Assembly (NCBI GenBank): GCA_019347795.1 | Contig: JAHWKS010000276.1 | Coordinates: 1-7,101 of the forward strand | Direction: 5' to 3' | Source of the DNA: Planctomycetota bacterium | Lineage (GTDB): Bacteria > Planctomycetota > Planctomycetia > Pirellulales > Pirellulaceae | DNA length: 7,101 nt | In this document: positions 5,410 through 7,101 of the stretch, in pieces | How positions within the stretch are numbered: position 1 is the stretch's first letter | Layout of the letters: the number at the start of each line of letters is the position of its first letter | The notes under the pieces: model-generated | Seen by the model: only the letters and a program-made list of their open reading frames with translations | What the model was told of the DNA's origin: nothing | The model's database searches: none | Translations under genes and position numbers: made by a program

Positions 5410-6365
5410 AGCTCCACCTGCTCGATATTCCCGACGACGCCGAAGCCCTGGCCGAGTGGCTGGAGGATCGCTTGCTCGGTCCGGACTTGGGCGAAGTGAT
5501 TGCGGAGTTTTTCGCGATCTACGACGCGGAAGAGGACGGCGCTACGCTCGATCAAGTACTGCATGGCCGCACAAGCCGCGTGCTGGAGCAGGGATTGCAC
5601 GATCTGCCTCCGGCGATGCTCGGGGCTCTCCTGCGTCGCCCGAAACTACTGTTGGAATTGCAGCGCCGGGCGTTGAGCGAGGGGGGCGGCGTTTGGCGAA
5701 GGCGGCCGATCGATCCTCGCGTTCACGAAGCTGCGAACCGCGGCCGGCGACTGCTCGACGCCTGGCTCGAAGCGCCCACCGAGCTGAACGACGCGCCGCG
5801 CATGGCGCCTCCGCGGAGCAGACCTGATCGACCGAATACCGGCTTCTGGCGGCAGACGCTGACCGCGTCGCTGGCCAGCGCCGCCTGCGCCGTGCTGGCG
5901 GTATTCGTTCTGGAGATGTTCTTGGCCGGCGATGAACCGAGGGCGGTATCGCAATCGCCCGCTGCGGCGGCCGCCGGCTGGGGATGGATGCAGGACGAGT
6001 CGCTCTCCGGGGCCGACACCGCCTCCGGCCATCTTCTCCAACTGGCCGGCGCTGCGGAGGAGTGGTTCCATCGCCGGCCCGACACCGCCCCCGCGGTCGG
6101 CCGCCGCATCGGCGAGTTTCGCCAAGGCTGCACGCAGCTCATCCTGGCTGAGCACGACCCGCTCGCGGAAGCGGACCGAGCCTGGCTCCGCGAGCGCTGC
6201 CGCGCCTGGGCCGGCGAACTGGATGCGAACCTGTCGGCCCTCGAGTCGGGCGCCGATCCGCAGGCTGTTCTGGCCGAGGCGGATGAGACAGTTACCCGCC
6301 TCATTGGAGCACTCCGCGCGCGGGCGGATGGACTAGCCGATTCCCCGCCGGCTCACAAATCGTAA
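5406..6365 (+). CDS. Single-pass membrane protein of unrecognised family, candidate anti-sigma factor
   Basis: I do not recognise a named domain in this 319-residue product. The N-terminal 150 residues appear helical and cytoplasmic, with an acidic start (LDIPDDAEALAEWLED) and a block LPPAMLGALLRRPKLLLELQRR (67-88). A transmembrane helix lies at about 152-174. The remainder, probably outside the cytoplasmic membrane, opens with an Ala-rich stretch (187-194) and then forms several amphipathic helices with two cysteines (C242, C265) that could pair. There is no HxxxCxxC zinc motif, so it is not a ZAS-type anti-sigma. The ATG overlaps the sigma stop (ATGA) and has no Shine-Dalgarno, so translation is probably coupled, giving near-equal amounts. 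Position, size and topology fit a membrane-bound regulator of the sigma factor; the role is inferred from context only. Confidence 0.85.
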   Translation: MKLHLLDIPDDAEALAEWLEDRLLGPDLGEVIAEFFAIYDAEEDGATLDQVLHGRTSRVLEQGLHDLPPAMLGALLRRPKLLLELQRRALSEGGGVWRRRPIDPRVHEAANRGRRLLDAWLEAPTELNDAPRMAPPRSRPDRPNTGFWRQTLTASLASAACAVLAVFVLEMFLAGDEPRAVSQSPAAAAAGWGWMQDESLSGADTASGHLLQLAGAAEEWFHRRPDTAPAVGRRIGEFRQGCTQLILAEHDPLAEADRAWLRERCRAWAGELDANLSALESGADPQAVLAEADETVTRLIGALRARADGLADSPPAHKS

Positions 6366-6377
6366 GGAGCGCCAGTG
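6363..6377 (+). promoter_or_regulatory. thiE ribosome binding site overlapping the upstream stop
   Basis: AAGGAG (6364-6369) begins inside the TAA stop of the membrane protein gene (6363-6365) and stands five bases before GTG 6375. It fixes the GTG start and links thiE translation and transcription to the sigma unit. No TPP riboswitch fits in the nine-base gap. Confidence 0.8.
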
Positions 6378-7101
6378 AAGGAGCCTCGCGACAACGCGGT
6401 TTGGCGAATCCTCGACGCCAACGCCAATCGCGCCGGCGAGGGATTGCGGGTGGTGGAGGACTACGCTCGCTTTACGCTCGACGACGCCCATCTGGCGCGG
6501 CTGCTGAAAGAGCTGCGTCACGATTTAGCGGCGATGCTCGATCAATTTCCCGCGGCGTGGCGGCTTGCCGCGCGCGACACGCCGCGCGACGTCGGAACGG
6601 CCATCGCCACGCCCGCTGAAGGAAAGCGGACCGCCGTCGCCGACGTGGTCATCGCCGGCTTCAAGCGCGTGGAGCAGGCCCTGCGTTGCCTGGAGGAGTA
6701 CGGCAAAATCGTCTCTCCCGAGGCGGGGGCGAAGTTCGAGCAGCTCCGCTACCGCGTCTATTCGCTGGAGCGTGCAATCGCGACGACCGAGCGCGCGGCG
6801 GAGCGATTGGCCCGAGTGCGGCTGTACGTGCTGATCGACGGCGGGCGATCTGCCGAGGAGTTCGCCTCGCACGCCGCCGCGCTCATCGCCGCGGGCGTCC
6901 ACGCGCTGCAGCTTCGCGACAAGCGGCTCGACGACCGCACGCTGCTGGACCGCGCCTGCCGGCTCCGGTCGCTTACGGCCGGCGGCACAACGCTGTTCAT
7001 CATGAACGACCGCGCCGATATTGCGTTCCTCTCGCAAGCGGACGGCGTTCACGTGGGCCAGGAGGAGTTGTCAGTGAAGGACGCCCGGGCGATTGTCGGC
7101 C
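6375..7101 (+). CDS. thiE: ThiD2-ThiE fusion: thiamine phosphate synthase with N-terminal ThiD2 domain (3' part missing)
   Basis: The frame begins at GTG 6375 and is still open at the window end, giving 242 residues. Residues 8-145 match the ThiD2-type domain often fused ahead of ThiE in planctomycetes and cyanobacteria: ILDANANRAGEGLRVVEDYARF (from 12), LLKELRHDL, RDTPRDVGT, and the region ending FEQLRYRVYSLERA. ThiD2 is reported as an HMP-phosphate kinase that supplies HMP-diphosphate. From R149 the TIM-barrel ThiE domain starts (RLYVLIDGG), with the diphosphate-binding QLRDK (179-183), FIMNDRADIA (208-217) and DGVHVGQEEL (223-232). ThiE joins HMP-PP with the thiazole phosphate to make thiamine phosphate in the cytoplasm. 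The missing part should hold the Gly/Ser-rich phosphate-binding loops. It is the third gene of the ECF sigma unit, an unusual setting for a vitamin gene. Confidence 0.95.
   Translation, partial: MKEPRDNAVWRILDANANRAGEGLRVVEDYARFTLDDAHLARLLKELRHDLAAMLDQFPAAWRLAARDTPRDVGTAIATPAEGKRTAVADVVIAGFKRVEQALRCLEEYGKIVSPEAGAKFEQLRYRVYSLERAIATTERAAERLARVRLYVLIDGGRSAEEFASHAAALIAAGVHALQLRDKRLDDRTLLDRACRLRSLTAGGTTLFIMNDRADIAFLSQADGVHVGQEELSVKDARAIVG

Noticed and set aside
6363..6377. TPP riboswitch before thiE
   Set aside because: Only nine bases separate the genes, and no THI-box-like sequence was seen in the end of the upstream gene.

Overview
The window looks like chromosome from a Planctomycetota bacterium, probably of the Pirellulales type. 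This is inferred from several things read here: high GC; a Hanks-type kinase with an N-terminal HxxxC-type zinc-finger-like segment and a transmembrane anchor; an rny-ymdB pair; an ECF sigma factor followed by a membrane protein of unknown family; a ThiD2-ThiE fusion; and a purine/pyrimidine-strand-biased octamer repeat between genes. No transposase, integrase, CRISPR array, tRNA or rRNA was found.

Layout. Positions 1-1281 (minus) hold the first 427 residues of a membrane-anchored serine/threonine kinase whose C-terminal part lies off the left edge. A clean TATAAT -10 box about 110 bp upstream of its start probably drives it. Positions 1282-2163 form an unusually long (about 880 bp) region without a convincing gene between the divergent kinase and rny. 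It holds the kinase promoter, a possible plus-strand extended -10 promoter, spaced ATTACGTT-like repeats, and a run of strong potential RNA structures, several GC-rich and perfectly paired. A structured RNA or a long structured rny leader is possible but unproven.

Positions 2164-3717 encode RNase Y (rny) and 3893-4738 the YmdB-type metallophosphoesterase, a pairing also known from Bacillus ymdA-ymdB. The 175 bp between them is not ordinary spacer: it holds a 19-position imperfect inverted repeat and an array of degenerate pyrimidine octamers that ends directly at the ymdB GTG, leaving no Shine-Dalgarno sequence.

From 4822 to the right edge lies a tight unit: an ECF sigma factor, a 319-residue single-pass membrane protein overlapping it by ATGA (candidate anti-sigma factor of unrecognised family), and a ThiD2-ThiE thiamine phosphate synthase fusion, cut by the window end, whose Shine-Dalgarno overlaps the preceding stop. 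Signal-controlled sigma activity in the same transcript as a thiamine enzyme is the most interesting functional hypothesis here. The most interesting non-coding material is the kinase-rny gap and the rny-ymdB spacer.
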